The notes under the pieces: model-generated
What the model saw: the letters and a program-made list of their open reading frames with translations, nothing else
Told to the model about the DNA's origin: nothing
The model's database searches: none
Part shown: positions 1-5,763 of the stretch, one piece after another
Numbering within the stretch: position 1 is the first letter of the stretch
Layout: each line of letters opens with the position of its first letter
From: JAQGJA01 sp965651535
GTDB taxonomy: Bacteria > Pseudomonadota > Alphaproteobacteria > Micavibrionales > SZUA-601
Length of the DNA: 9,228 nucleotides
Direction of reading: 5' to 3'
Assembly (NCBI GenBank): GCA_965651535.1
Contig: CBFGSX010000059.1
Location: 1 to 9,228, forward strand
Made by a program: the position numbers and the translations under genes

Positions 1-795
1 AAGCTGGACGGCTCCGCGCCGGTGTTTTTATACGGTTACGGCTCGTATGGCGCAGTCATGCCGTCGGGATTTGGCTGGTTCAAAAAACGATACCCCTTGC
101 TCAAGCGCGGCTTCGTCACGGCGGTGGCGCATATTCGCGGCGGCGCGGCGTGCGGCTTCGGCTGGTACGAAGACGGCAAGATGATGAAAAAGAAAAACAG
201 CTTTCTTGATTTTATCGCCTGCGCCGAATTTCTGGCGGACAGGAATTATACATCGCGCGGCAAGATCGCCATCGAAGGCGCAAGCGCGGGCGGAATGCTG
301 ATGGGCGCGGCAGTCAATATGGCCCCGCCCGATCTGTTCGGCGCGGTGGTGGCAGGCGTGCCTTTTATCGACGTCATGCACACCATGACCGACGCGTCTT
401 TACCCCTTACCCCGCCCGAATGGGAGGAATGGGGCAACCCGATCGAGGACAAGGCGGCATTCGAGTATATGCTGTCCTATTCGCCGTATGACAATATCAC
501 GGCGCGCGCCTATCCGCCGATGCTGATCACGGGCGGCCTGACCGATCCGCGCGTGACCTATTGGGAACCTGCGAAATACGTCGCCAAATTGCGCGCGCTG
601 AAAACGGACGATCATCCGCTCTATCTGCACATCGAAATGGAAAGCGGGCATTTCGGCGATCCGGGGCGTTTCGGCCGCCTGCCGGAACTGGCACGGGATT
701 TGTGTTTTATTATCCGGACGGTCGGGAATTTTTGCGCAGGCGATCTGTCGGATGAGGAATGGCAGAACCCAGAGAATAAAGGCTGCTGCGGGTAA
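1..795 (+). CDS. ptrB: Oligopeptidase B, C-terminal catalytic part (5' end outside window)
   Basis: This is a serine peptidase of family S9A that cleaves short peptides after basic residues, normally in the cytoplasm or periplasm. The frame is open from base 1 and ends at TAA 793-795, so only the alpha/beta-hydrolase domain is visible (264 codons); the N-terminal beta-propeller lies upstream of the window. The nucleophile Ser is at 283-285 in G-A-S-A-G-G, the Asp at 544-546 in GLTDPRV, and the His at 649-651 in ESGHFGD. Segments such as YGYGSYG, WYEDGK, EEWGNP, SYSPYDN and YWEPAKYVAKLR match oligopeptidase B (PtrB) better than prolyl oligopeptidase. The last ~15 residues (ending NKGCCG) are a short tail with two adjacent cysteines that I do not recognise as part of the family core. 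No start can be chosen. The family assignment is strong; the exact cleavage specificity is inferred. Confidence 0.93.
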   Translation, partial: KLDGSAPVFLYGYGSYGAVMPSGFGWFKKRYPLLKRGFVTAVAHIRGGAACGFGWYEDGKMMKKKNSFLDFIACAEFLADRNYTSRGKIAIEGASAGGMLMGAAVNMAPPDLFGAVVAGVPFIDVMHTMTDASLPLTPPEWEEWGNPIEDKAAFEYMLSYSPYDNITARAYPPMLITGGLTDPRVTYWEPAKYVAKLRALKTDDHPLYLHIEMESGHFGDPGRFGRLPELARDLCFIIRTVGNFCAGDLSDEEWQNPENKGCCG

Positions 796-804
796 AACCG
801 CTTT

Positions 805-869
805 GTCATCCTCGCGCAAGCGGGGATCCAGATTGAATCCGGCTGGATTCCCGCTTGCGCGGGAATGAC
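805..869. repeat. Dispersed palindromic repeat, 27-bp arms
   Basis: The arms 805-831 and 843-869 are inverted repeats matching at 24 of 27 positions, separated by 11 bases. The core of the right arm, read on the - strand, is GTCATTCCCGCGCAAGCGGG, the type of intergenic palindrome found in many copies in proteobacterial genomes. A second, smaller perfect stem (835-840 with 845-850) can form at the tip. It starts 9 bases after the ptrB stop and could act as an mRNA 3'-end stabiliser or weak terminator for ptrB. It lacks a good T-tract, so I call it a repeat, not a terminator. Confidence 0.8.
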
Positions 870-882
870 GACCTGAAGAGTT

Positions 883-910
883 GTCGGGGGTTCAATCCCG
901 GCGGAGGACC
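883..910 (+). pseudogene. tRNA 3'-end remnant (T-arm and acceptor-like), inverted relative to the tRNA-Thr gene
   Basis: Bases 883-896 (GTCGGGGGTTCAAT) are identical to the T-arm sequence of the neighbouring tRNA-Thr read on the other strand (960-973), and the segment runs on to an ACCA (908-911) that begins the shared terminator. Between these blocks the + copy has 11 bases where the tRNA has 13, so a normal T-stem and acceptor stem cannot be built, and no matching 5' half (acceptor, D-arm, anticodon arm) is found upstream. The palindromic repeat at 805-869 sits where that half would be. I read it as a decayed or partly duplicated tRNA gene, not a working one. The alternative is that the similarity is a by-product of the inverted terminator. 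Confidence 0.45.
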
Positions 911-946
911 ATTAAAAAAGCCCCGCGAGGGGGCTTTTTTAATGGT
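908..946. terminator. Bidirectional intrinsic terminator overlapping the tRNA 3' end
   Basis: This is a perfect 17-bp inverted repeat: arms 908-924 and 930-946 with a 5-base loop. Each arm carries AAAAAA, GCCCC and ACCATT blocks, so in either direction a GC-rich stem is followed by six T. On the - strand it directly follows the acceptor stem of tRNA-Thr: the stem's last four bases are the discriminator plus CCA of the tRNA. On the + strand it would end transcripts coming from ptrB or from the tRNA-like remnant. Confidence 0.88.
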
Positions 947-1017
947 GCCGCAGAAGGGAATTGAACCCCCGACCCCATCATTACGAATGACGTGCTCTAC
1001 CCCTGAGCTACTGCGGC
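943..1017 (-). tRNA. tRNA-Thr (anticodon CGT)
   Basis: Read on the - strand, the 75-base sequence folds as a full cloverleaf. It has acceptor GCCGCAG/CTGCGGC, T8-A9, D-stem GCTC/GAGC with loop AGGGGTA, anticodon stem CGTCA/TGATG with loop TTCGTAA, variable loop GGGTC, a T-arm with loop TTCAATT, discriminator A and an encoded CCA. The anticodon CGT lies at 983-985 and reads ACG threonine codons. G1-C72, C2-G71 and anticodon bases G35 and U36 agree with bacterial threonine identity. Two outer T-stem pairs are G-U wobbles (49-65, 50-64), so this stem is weaker than usual. CCA is genomically encoded. Confidence 0.95.
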
Positions 1018-1040
1018 ACTTTGGGGAAAATCGAGGCCAC

Positions 1041-1069
1041 GTTTTACGAGAAAATGCTGGCTTTGTCCA
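1041..1069 (-). promoter_or_regulatory. Candidate sigma70-type promoter for tRNA-Thr
   Basis: On the - strand, TGGACA (1064-1069) and TAAAAC (1041-1046) are separated by 17 bases, placing a start about 15-20 bases before the mature tRNA. The -35 matches the consensus at 5 of 6 positions and the -10 at 4 of 6. The same bases contain a perfect 8-bp hairpin (1053-1060 with 1067-1074), which on the + strand would sit in the leader of the rhomboid gene. The call is based on sequence match and position only. Confidence 0.4.
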
Positions 1070-1091
1070 GCATTCCGTCTAATTTACGGGC

Positions 1092-1757
1092 ATGAACGAC
1101 GATGCACCCGAAAATATGGCGGAATCCGAAACCCTGCCACCCGTTAACGAACCGCTTTTCAACGTCCCGCCCCTGACCATGGGGCTTGTCGTCTTATTGC
1201 TGACCATTCACCTGATTCGCCTTGTCCGCCCCGAATGGGATGCGGCGCTGTTGGAAAACTTCGTTTTCGCGCCCACGCTGTTGACCGAATTCCCGCTGCA
1301 ACAACCCTACCGCCTTTTGACCTATGCCTTGCTGCATATCGGCTGGCTGCATCTGACGATGAATATCGGCGGGCTTTTGGCCTTTGGCAGCGGCGTTGAG
1401 AAAATCATGGGCCGTGCGGCGTGGATCATCATCATGATCGGCGGCTGTCTAGTCGGCGTGCTAGTGCATTGGGCGATTTTTCCGCACAGCATGACCCCGA
1501 TGGCCGGAGCCTCTGCCGGATTAAGCGCCTTGTTCGGAGCGTTGCTTCCCTTTTTGGCGCGGGATAAGAAAACGCTCTGGAAACTGACGGTTTTATTTAT
1601 CCTGATCAATCTTGCTCTGGGCCTTGTCGGCATGGCCGACCAGCCCGACGCCGAAATTGCATGGCAGGCGCATTTAGGCGGGTTCATCTTTGGCCTTGCG
1701 GCGGGGATCGCGCTCATAAAAAAACGGACCGGAATTTTAGGTTCCGACCCGCCTTAA
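1092..1757 (+). CDS. Rhomboid family intramembrane serine protease
   Basis: This 221-residue polytopic membrane protein belongs to peptidase family S54, which cuts transmembrane segments of substrates inside the inner membrane. The catalytic dyad is visible: Ser141 in GASAG (139-143) and His194 in WQAHLGG. His87 and Asn91 form the HxxxN motif (HLTMN) that supports the oxyanion in GlpG-type enzymes. About six hydrophobic segments are seen, starting near residues 28-45, 76-98, 108-130, 138-155, 164-182 and 193-210, after a short acidic cytoplasmic N-terminus. The start ATG 1092 is the first in the frame after an in-frame TAA at 1080-1082; its ribosome binding site is poor (ACGGGC). The gene is convergent with ibpA and not clearly in an operon. 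The substrate is unknown. Confidence 0.93.
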   Translation: MNDDAPENMAESETLPPVNEPLFNVPPLTMGLVVLLLTIHLIRLVRPEWDAALLENFVFAPTLLTEFPLQQPYRLLTYALLHIGWLHLTMNIGGLLAFGSGVEKIMGRAAWIIIMIGGCLVGVLVHWAIFPHSMTPMAGASAGLSALFGALLPFLARDKKTLWKLTVLFILINLALGLVGMADQPDAEIAWQAHLGGFIFGLAAGIALIKKRTGILGSDPP

Positions 1758-1833
1758 AAGGCCCATCCTTTGCGCCCCACGATTCCCAGTATGGCGGTCG
1801 AGAAATAATGAGTCAAGAAAAACGCAAGAAAAA

Positions 1834-1856
1834 ACCCTCCGGTTAACCCGGAGGGT
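1834..1856. terminator. Intrinsic terminator between rhomboid gene and ibpA
   Basis: A perfect 9-bp stem (1834-1842 with 1848-1856, ACCCTCCGG/CCGGAGGGT) has a 5-base loop. On the - strand it is followed by TTTTTTCTTG, making a textbook terminator for ibpA, whose stop lies 19 bases before it. On the + strand the downstream sequence is only moderately T-rich, so termination of the rhomboid transcript is likely but weaker. Confidence 0.85.
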
Positions 1857-1874
1857 CATATTGTTTCAATTTAA

Positions 1875-2345
1875 TCAGGCGCTGGCGAGGTTTTTGATAT
1901 TCTCGATCAGGCCCGGTTTCTTGTTGTCGATGGCGATCTGGCGCGGTTTTTTGTGCTCGGGCACTTCGCGCAGCAGATCGATATGCAACAAGCCGTTCAC
2001 CAGATTGGCGCCCGTCACGTTGACATGATCCGACAAAGTAAAGCGGCGCTCAAACGCCCGGGCGGCGATCCCGCGATGCAGGAAGGCGCGCTCGGCATCC
2101 TGGGCATCCGCTTTCGACGCGCCCTTGACCGTCAGGCTGTTGTCCTCTTGGGTCAGGGTGATGTCGTCGGTGTCGAAACCGGCGACGGCCATCGTGATGC
2201 GATAGCTGTCGTCCGAGAGCTTCTCGATGTTATAGGGCGGGTAACCGCTCTCGTTGCTGGCCTCGAACGCCATGTCCATTAATTGGGACAGGTGGTCAAA
2301 GCCGACCGTCGAACGGAAAAGCGGGGTTAAGTCAAAGCGAGTCAT
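1875..2345 (-). CDS. ibpA: Small heat-shock protein Hsp20, IbpA type
   Basis: This 156-residue ATP-independent holdase keeps unfolding proteins in a refoldable state in the cytoplasm for later rescue by DnaK/ClpB. It shows the N-terminus FDLTPLFRSTVGFD, the YPPYNIE entry to the alpha-crystallin domain (about residues 36-130), GIAARAFERRFTL in mid-domain, the signature ANLVNGLLHIDL (113-124), and a C-terminal I-x-I motif IAI (137-139) used in oligomer assembly. All match class A (IbpA-like) family members, though the C-terminal tail after I-x-I is about 15 residues longer than in E. coli IbpA. The start ATG is at 2343-2345 with Shine-Dalgarno AGGA five bases upstream, and this AGGA is held inside a ROSE-like hairpin (2347-2369). 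It appears monocistronic. Confidence 0.94.
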   Translation of the reverse strand: MTRFDLTPLFRSTVGFDHLSQLMDMAFEASNESGYPPYNIEKLSDDSYRITMAVAGFDTDDITLTQEDNSLTVKGASKADAQDAERAFLHRGIAARAFERRFTLSDHVNVTGANLVNGLLHIDLLREVPEHKKPRQIAIDNKKPGLIENIKNLASA

Positions 2346-2346
2346 G

Positions 2347-2369
2347 ATTGTCCTCCATGGAGCAACAAT
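2347..2369 (-). promoter_or_regulatory. ROSE-like RNA thermometer hairpin over the ibpA ribosome binding site
   Basis: Read on the - strand, this leader segment has the hallmark ROSE arrangement: UUGCU followed by a short loop region and AGGA, just before the ibpA start. AUUGU pairs with ACAAU as the outer five pairs. Inside, CUC pairs with GAG, and the G of UUGCU is left opposite a Shine-Dalgarno G (the place of the known G-G mismatch in ROSE elements). At low temperature AGGA would be hidden; heating would open it. Further pairing is possible upstream (about 2381-2400). On the - strand CCTATAT (2374-2380) resembles the -10 of alphaproteobacterial heat-shock promoters, but I found no CTTG at a fitting distance. 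The rest of 2370-2510 holds no gene. Confidence 0.72.
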
Positions 2370-2510
2370 GTTGATATAGGGGGGCCGACAGGTCGATCGG
2401 TGCCGTTTTCAGCGACGCGCACAGGTCTGATCCGCAGCCCCCGGCCAATTCCCGGAAACCCTTCAAAGGCATTCCCGATGATTTTATTTTAGGATGAAAT
2501 GGTTAAAAAA

Positions 2511-3077
2511 TCAAGGGCCGGAGGGAGAAGCTCGCACGGGGCTTGGCGTTCCCGGCGTTGCAGAAAGATTCTTTTGGGCGGCCTTGATGATATCCATGCG
2601 AATGTTCTCCCTCACCTCAAAGCCTTTCTCCAGTTTCATGACAACTGCACCACTCGCCTCAACCGACATATACGCGTTCGGATTATCACCCTTATAGTTC
2701 TCGGCAGCGTAAACCATTTCTTCTTCCATGGATTCAGGCGTTGTGGTTCGAAGCATCTCGGCAAACCGGGAATCTTTTCCGATTATTTCACGATCGGTAT
2801 CCGACTCAAAAAAGGCCTCGCGAGTATTCATGTCCACAATGACCCGTCTTTCGCCGCTGCGGCTACGGGGTCTTGTCAGGATCGTGCCATCCTCTTCGAG
2901 ATAGTTTTCAAGACTGACAAGCCGATACCCTTCGACACGCTGATCGTCATCGATGGTCAGGGTCGTGTCGTTTTTCACCTCTTTGTCCTGCGCATAAGCG
3001 TTGTTGCTGACTATGCCGACCAAATTGGCGGCAAAAAGACCTGCAACAAGCGTGGCGGTTTTCAGATTCATCCCCAT
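2511..3077 (-). CDS. Hypothetical secreted protein (188 aa)
   Basis: I do not recognise this protein. It begins with a clear Sec signal peptide: a short basic start, a hydrophobic core at about residues 8-24, and an AYA-Q cleavage site after residue 29. The mature part is about 159 residues, strongly charged and rich in Glu, Asp and Arg. It contains no cysteine, no lipobox and no further membrane segment. A proline/serine/alanine-rich tail closes it (about 173-188). Predicted location is therefore the periplasm. Start ATG 3075-3077 follows a GGGGGGG run; ATG at 3069-3071, two codons later, is equally possible. A good sigma70 promoter lies just upstream, so it is probably transcribed alone. 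Its GC content looks slightly lower than that of its neighbours. Confidence 0.75.
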   Translation of the reverse strand: MGMNLKTATLVAGLFAANLVGIVSNNAYAQDKEVKNDTTLTIDDDQRVEGYRLVSLENYLEEDGTILTRPRSRSGERRVIVDMNTREAFFESDTDREIIGKDSRFAEMLRTTTPESMEEEMVYAAENYKGDNPNAYMSVEASGAVVMKLEKGFEVRENIRMDIIKAAQKNLSATPGTPSPVRASPSGP

Positions 3078-3114
3078 GGCGGACCCCCCCTTTTGACGGG
3101 TTTCAGACGCTGCT

Positions 3115-3144
3115 ATTATATCATGTTATGTTAAAAAATGGGAA
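3115..3144 (-). promoter_or_regulatory. Candidate sigma70 promoter of the 188-aa secreted protein gene
   Basis: On the - strand a perfect TATAAT (3115-3120) lies 18 bases after TTCCCA (3139-3144, 4 of 6 to the -35 consensus), in an AT-rich stretch unlike its surroundings. A start near 3108 would give a leader of about 30 bases ending at the ATG 3075-3077. Confidence 0.6.
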
Positions 3145-3205
3145 AGAAGGACTTTTTCAGCCTGACAGCACTTTCTGACATAAAATGTTGTTTCCCGCTA
3201 CTTTT

Positions 3206-3472
3206 TTACTCGCTCCAGGCGGAGCAGAACGGACGGCGCGACGCGATAAAACGGGGATCGGTGGATTGCGTGTCGCGCATGCAATAGCTGACCTTGCCGG
3301 TCGCCTGATCGATGCGCCAGACCATGAGCTTGTCGCCCGAAGCGATCATATACGGCCCGCGCGTTTCGGCGGGCGGGGTCTGGCTTTGCGCGGTGTTCAT
3401 AAACGCCGCAAAAGAAAACGCCAGCCCCGTGGCGACGATCGTCATCAACAGGAGCTGGCGGAATTTATTCAT
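3206..3472 (-). CDS. Small hypothetical secreted protein downstream of rpmE (88 aa)
   Basis: I cannot name this protein. It has a Sec signal peptide (basic MNKFRQ, hydrophobic core about 7-24, likely cleavage after AQS at residue 30). The mature part of about 58 residues contains the stretch VWRIDQATGKVSYC and two cysteines (64 and 83) that could form a periplasmic disulfide. The start ATG 3470-3472 is chosen over the GTG directly before it because AAGG then sits seven bases upstream. It begins 9 bases after the stop of rpmE on the same strand with no terminator between, so the two are probably co-transcribed. A link to translation is not implied by this alone. Confidence 0.72.
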   Translation of the reverse strand: MNKFRQLLLMTIVATGLAFSFAAFMNTAQSQTPPAETRGPYMIASGDKLMVWRIDQATGKVSYCMRDTQSTDPRFIASRRPFCSAWSE

Positions 3473-3481
3473 CACAGAACC

Positions 3482-3709
3482 TTATTTCTTGTCGGTAGAA
3501 CCAAGACCTTTGTAGCGGTTGTTGAACTTCGCCACGCGGCCCGTATCGGAAAGCTTGGCCGAACCGCCCGTCCAGGCCGGATGGGTCAGCGGGTCGATGT
3601 CGAGCTGCATACGATCCGACTTGCTATAGGTCGAACGCGTCGTAAAGGTCGAGCCGTCCGTGCGGACGACCGTCAACTCTTTGTATTCGGGGTGAATGCC
3701 CTGTTTCAT
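3482..3709 (-). CDS. rpmE: 50S ribosomal protein L31 (bL31), cysteine-free form
   Basis: This 75-residue protein is part of the large ribosomal subunit and bridges it to the small-subunit head. MKQGIHPEY at the N-terminus, LTHPAWTG in the middle and GRVAKFNNRY near the end are diagnostic. The four zinc-binding cysteines of E. coli L31 correspond here to R16, D18, D39 and T42, so this is the zinc-independent (C-minus) type, common in Alphaproteobacteria. Start ATG 3707-3709 has GGAGA five bases upstream; the frame stays open further 5' but those starts are not supported. The promoter is at 3743-3771. It is divergent from the ABC exporter and followed by the small secreted protein gene. Confidence 0.96.
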   Translation of the reverse strand: MKQGIHPEYKELTVVRTDGSTFTTRSTYSKSDRMQLDIDPLTHPAWTGGSAKLSDTGRVAKFNNRYKGLGSTDKK

Positions 3710-3742
3710 GGGAATCTCCGTATTCCTTAAATGCGAGTCAGG

Positions 3743-3771
3743 CTTATACGCGCCGTTCCCCGAGAATGCAA
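3743..3771 (-). promoter_or_regulatory. Candidate rpmE promoter
   Basis: On the - strand TTGCAT (3766-3771) and TATAAG (3743-3748) are 17 bases apart, giving a start near 3735 and a leader of about 26 bases before rpmE. The -35 region reads CTTGCATT, the same eight bases as in the candidate efp promoter. Confidence 0.5.
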
Positions 3772-3790
3772 GGGAAAACGCCAAAAAAAC

Positions 3791-3842
3791 CCCCTCTCCC
3801 TGAACGCTTCTGCGTTCAGACCTCTCCCGCAAGGGGAGAGGT
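3791..3842. repeat. Compound palindromic repeat between rpmE and the ABC exporter
   Basis: Two hairpins stand in a row: CTGAACGC/GCGTTCAG (3800-3807 with 3812-3819, perfect) and CCTCTCCC/GGGAGAGG (3821-3828 with 3834-3841, perfect). A further CCCCTCTCCC at 3791-3800 can compete for the same right arm. As it lies between two divergent genes it is not placed to be a terminator; it looks like a dispersed repeat of the CCTCTCCC family. A simpler copy is at 5711-5729 on the other side of the exporter gene. Confidence 0.7.
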
Positions 3843-3895
3843 TTTCAACGGAATTGCCCTTTTTAACCCCTTCGAAGCCCTTTATAACAAGGGCC

Positions 3896-5704
3896 ATGTT
3901 CCGCGAGTCCCCACCCGTTAACCTTTCTCCCGTGGCCGCCATGCGCCAGAATACGCCCAAAGCCGCCGATTGGGGGGCTTTGCGTCTTTTATGGCCGCGC
4001 ACAAGGCCTTACATCGGGATTCTGAGCATCGGGCTGGCGGCCATTTTGGCGGCGGGTGCCGTCGTGCTGGCCCTCGGGCAGGTTTTCCGCCATCTGGTCG
4101 ATTCCGGCCTTCAGGCCGGAGATGCTGCCGCCTTGCACGGAGCTTTGTTCCAGATGCTGGCTCTTGTCTTTGTGTTGGCGGGGGCCAGCTATATGCGCCT
4201 CGTCCTGTTGACCGGCACAGCCGAACGCATCGTCGCCGATCTGCGCCGTGCGGTGTTCAACCATCTTCTTCGGCTTGATCTGCCGTGGTTTGAAAGCCAG
4301 AAAACAGGCGATCTGGTCAGCCGCCTGTCCGGCGATATCGCCGTCATCCAGATTCTGGTCGGCACTTCGCTGCCCATCGCGCTGCGCAATGCGCTTTTGG
4401 TGACGGGCGGACTGGCCATGATGGCCCTGAGCAGTTTGACGCTGTCGCTTTTCGTTTTGGGCATTATCCCTGTGCTGTTGGCGGTGTTGCTGGTTCTGGG
4501 GCCGGGCCTCAAAACGCTGGGCCGCACCGTTCAGGAACAAAACGGCGCGATCGCCGCGCTGATGGCGGAATCGCTGGGTGCGATCCGCGACATTCAGGCT
4601 TTCGTGCGCGAAAGTTTGTGGCAAACGAAATTCGCTGCCGCAAACGATGCCGCCATCCACGTCACCGCCGCCTATGTCCGCCGTCGCGCCATGATGTCGT
4701 CGGCGATGATTACGGTCGTGTTCTGCGCCATTTGCGGATTGATCTGGTTCGGCGGCACGCAAGTCATCGACGGAAAAATATCCGCAGGCGAATTATCGGC
4801 CTTTGTTTTCTATGCGTTGCTGGTGGCCGGGTCGGTCGGCGCGCTCAGCGAAATCGCAGGCGATCTGCAACGCGCCAGCGGCGCGCTCAGCCGCATTCAG
4901 GATTTATTGAATGCCGCGCCGCAGATCCGCAACGCCGACGGCGCGCAGCCTGTTGCGTCCGACGGCCTGAGCGCCGTCGCGCTGGAAAACGTCACCTTCC
5001 ATTACCCTTCGCGGCCCGAAACGCCCGCGCTGAAAAACATTTCGCTCACCATCGCACCGGGGGAAACGCTGGCCGTGGTCGGCCCCTCCGGCAGCGGCAA
5101 GACGACTTTATTCCATCTTTTGCTGCGCTTTTACGACCCGCAGCAGGGCCGCGTCACGCTGGACGGCGCAGATAGTCGCGGGCTTGATCTGGCCGCCTGG
5201 CGCCGCCTGTTTGCGCTGGTGCCGCAAGACCCCGTGCTGTTTTCCGACAGCGTCGCGGCGAATATTGCTTTCGGCGACCCCGAAATTGCGCAAGCCGACA
5301 TTCAAAACGCCGCCCAACAGGCCGGGGCGCAAAACTTCATCCAGAACCTGCCGCAGAAATACGATACGGTTTTGGGCGAACGCGGCATGAGACTCTCCGG
5401 CGGACAGGCGCAGCGTCTGGCTCTGGCACGCGCCTTGTTGCACAAATCAAAGATTCTTTTGCTGGACGAAGCAACCGCTCATCTGGATTCCGAAACCGAA
5501 AGCGCCATTCAAAACGCCCTGCGTCATGCGCGCCGCAACCAGACGACCCTGATCATCGCGCACCGCCTGTCGACCGTGCAGCACGCCGACCGCATCGTTC
5601 TGTTGGAGAACGGTCAAATCTCGGCCATCGGCGCGCATAGCGAATTGCTGGAGAAATCGGATCTCTATCGCCGCCTCACCAAAACGCAGCTTCAGGCCGC
5701 GTAA
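3896..5704 (+). CDS. ABC exporter, fused permease and ATPase (MsbA-related)
   Basis: This 602-residue half-transporter works as a homodimer in the inner membrane; relatives export lipids or drugs, and the substrate here is unknown. An N-terminal six-helix domain (about residues 35-330) is followed by the ATPase domain (about 365-600). Walker A GPSGSGKTT is at 396-404, Q-loop Gln444, signature LSGGQ 500-504, Walker B ILLLDE 520-525 with catalytic Glu525, and switch His556 in IIAHRLSTV. All ATPase residues are intact. The frame is open from 3731, but the conserved part begins late. I chose ATG 3896 (AAGG three bases before GCC-ATG); ATG 3941 is possible, and TATAAC at 3883-3888 would start transcripts almost at 3896. 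It is divergent from rpmE and ends at a hairpin shared with the convergent OmpA-like gene. Confidence 0.93.
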   Translation: MFRESPPVNLSPVAAMRQNTPKAADWGALRLLWPRTRPYIGILSIGLAAILAAGAVVLALGQVFRHLVDSGLQAGDAAALHGALFQMLALVFVLAGASYMRLVLLTGTAERIVADLRRAVFNHLLRLDLPWFESQKTGDLVSRLSGDIAVIQILVGTSLPIALRNALLVTGGLAMMALSSLTLSLFVLGIIPVLLAVLLVLGPGLKTLGRTVQEQNGAIAALMAESLGAIRDIQAFVRESLWQTKFAAANDAAIHVTAAYVRRRAMMSSAMITVVFCAICGLIWFGGTQVIDGKISAGELSAFVFYALLVAGSVGALSEIAGDLQRASGALSRIQDLLNAAPQIRNADGAQPVASDGLSAVALENVTFHYPSRPETPALKNISLTIAPGETLAVVGPSGSGKTTLFHLLLRFYDPQQGRVTLDGADSRGLDLAAWRRLFALVPQDPVLFSDSVAANIAFGDPEIAQADIQNAAQQAGAQNFIQNLPQKYDTVLGERGMRLSGGQAQRLALARALLHKSKILLLDEATAHLDSETESAIQNALRHARRNQTTLIIAHRLSTVQHADRIVLLENGQISAIGAHSELLEKSDLYRRLTKTQLQAA

Positions 5705-5710
5705 AAACTC

Positions 5711-5729
5711 CCTCTCCCTGGGGGAGAGG
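5711..5729. terminator. Bidirectional terminator-like hairpin (CCTCTCCC repeat family)
   Basis: A perfect 8-bp stem CCTCTCCC/GGGAGAGG (5711-5718 with 5722-5729) with a 3-base loop lies between the convergent ABC exporter and OmpA-like genes. On the - strand it is followed by GAGTTTTTAC, fitting an intrinsic terminator for the OmpA-like gene 34 bases after its stop. On the + strand the following GTTACTTTTG is weaker. The stem sequence matches the repeat at 3821-3841. Confidence 0.7.
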
Positions 5730-5763
5730 TTACTTTTGTAAAAATCTTCTCTACACAAGAAAA

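Noticed and set aside
855..1082. 75-codon open frame on the + strand
   Set aside because: It runs through the palindrome, the terminator and the antisense of tRNA-Thr, so it is not a protein gene.
1808..1846. Tiny 12-residue Lys-rich open frame (MSQEKRKKKPSG) before the ibpA terminator
   Set aside because: Its last codons and stop lie inside the terminator stem and there is no clear ribosome binding site. It is more likely the A-rich T-tract complement of the terminator.
3731..3895. Longer N-terminus for the ABC exporter starting at 3731
   Set aside because: These 55 residues would be translated through the palindromic repeat and the rpmE promoter and show no resemblance to exporter N-termini. 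ATG 3896 fits better.
3989..4762. 257-codon open frame on the - strand
   Set aside because: Antisense to the membrane domain of the ABC exporter; Gln/Arg/His-rich composition without motifs.
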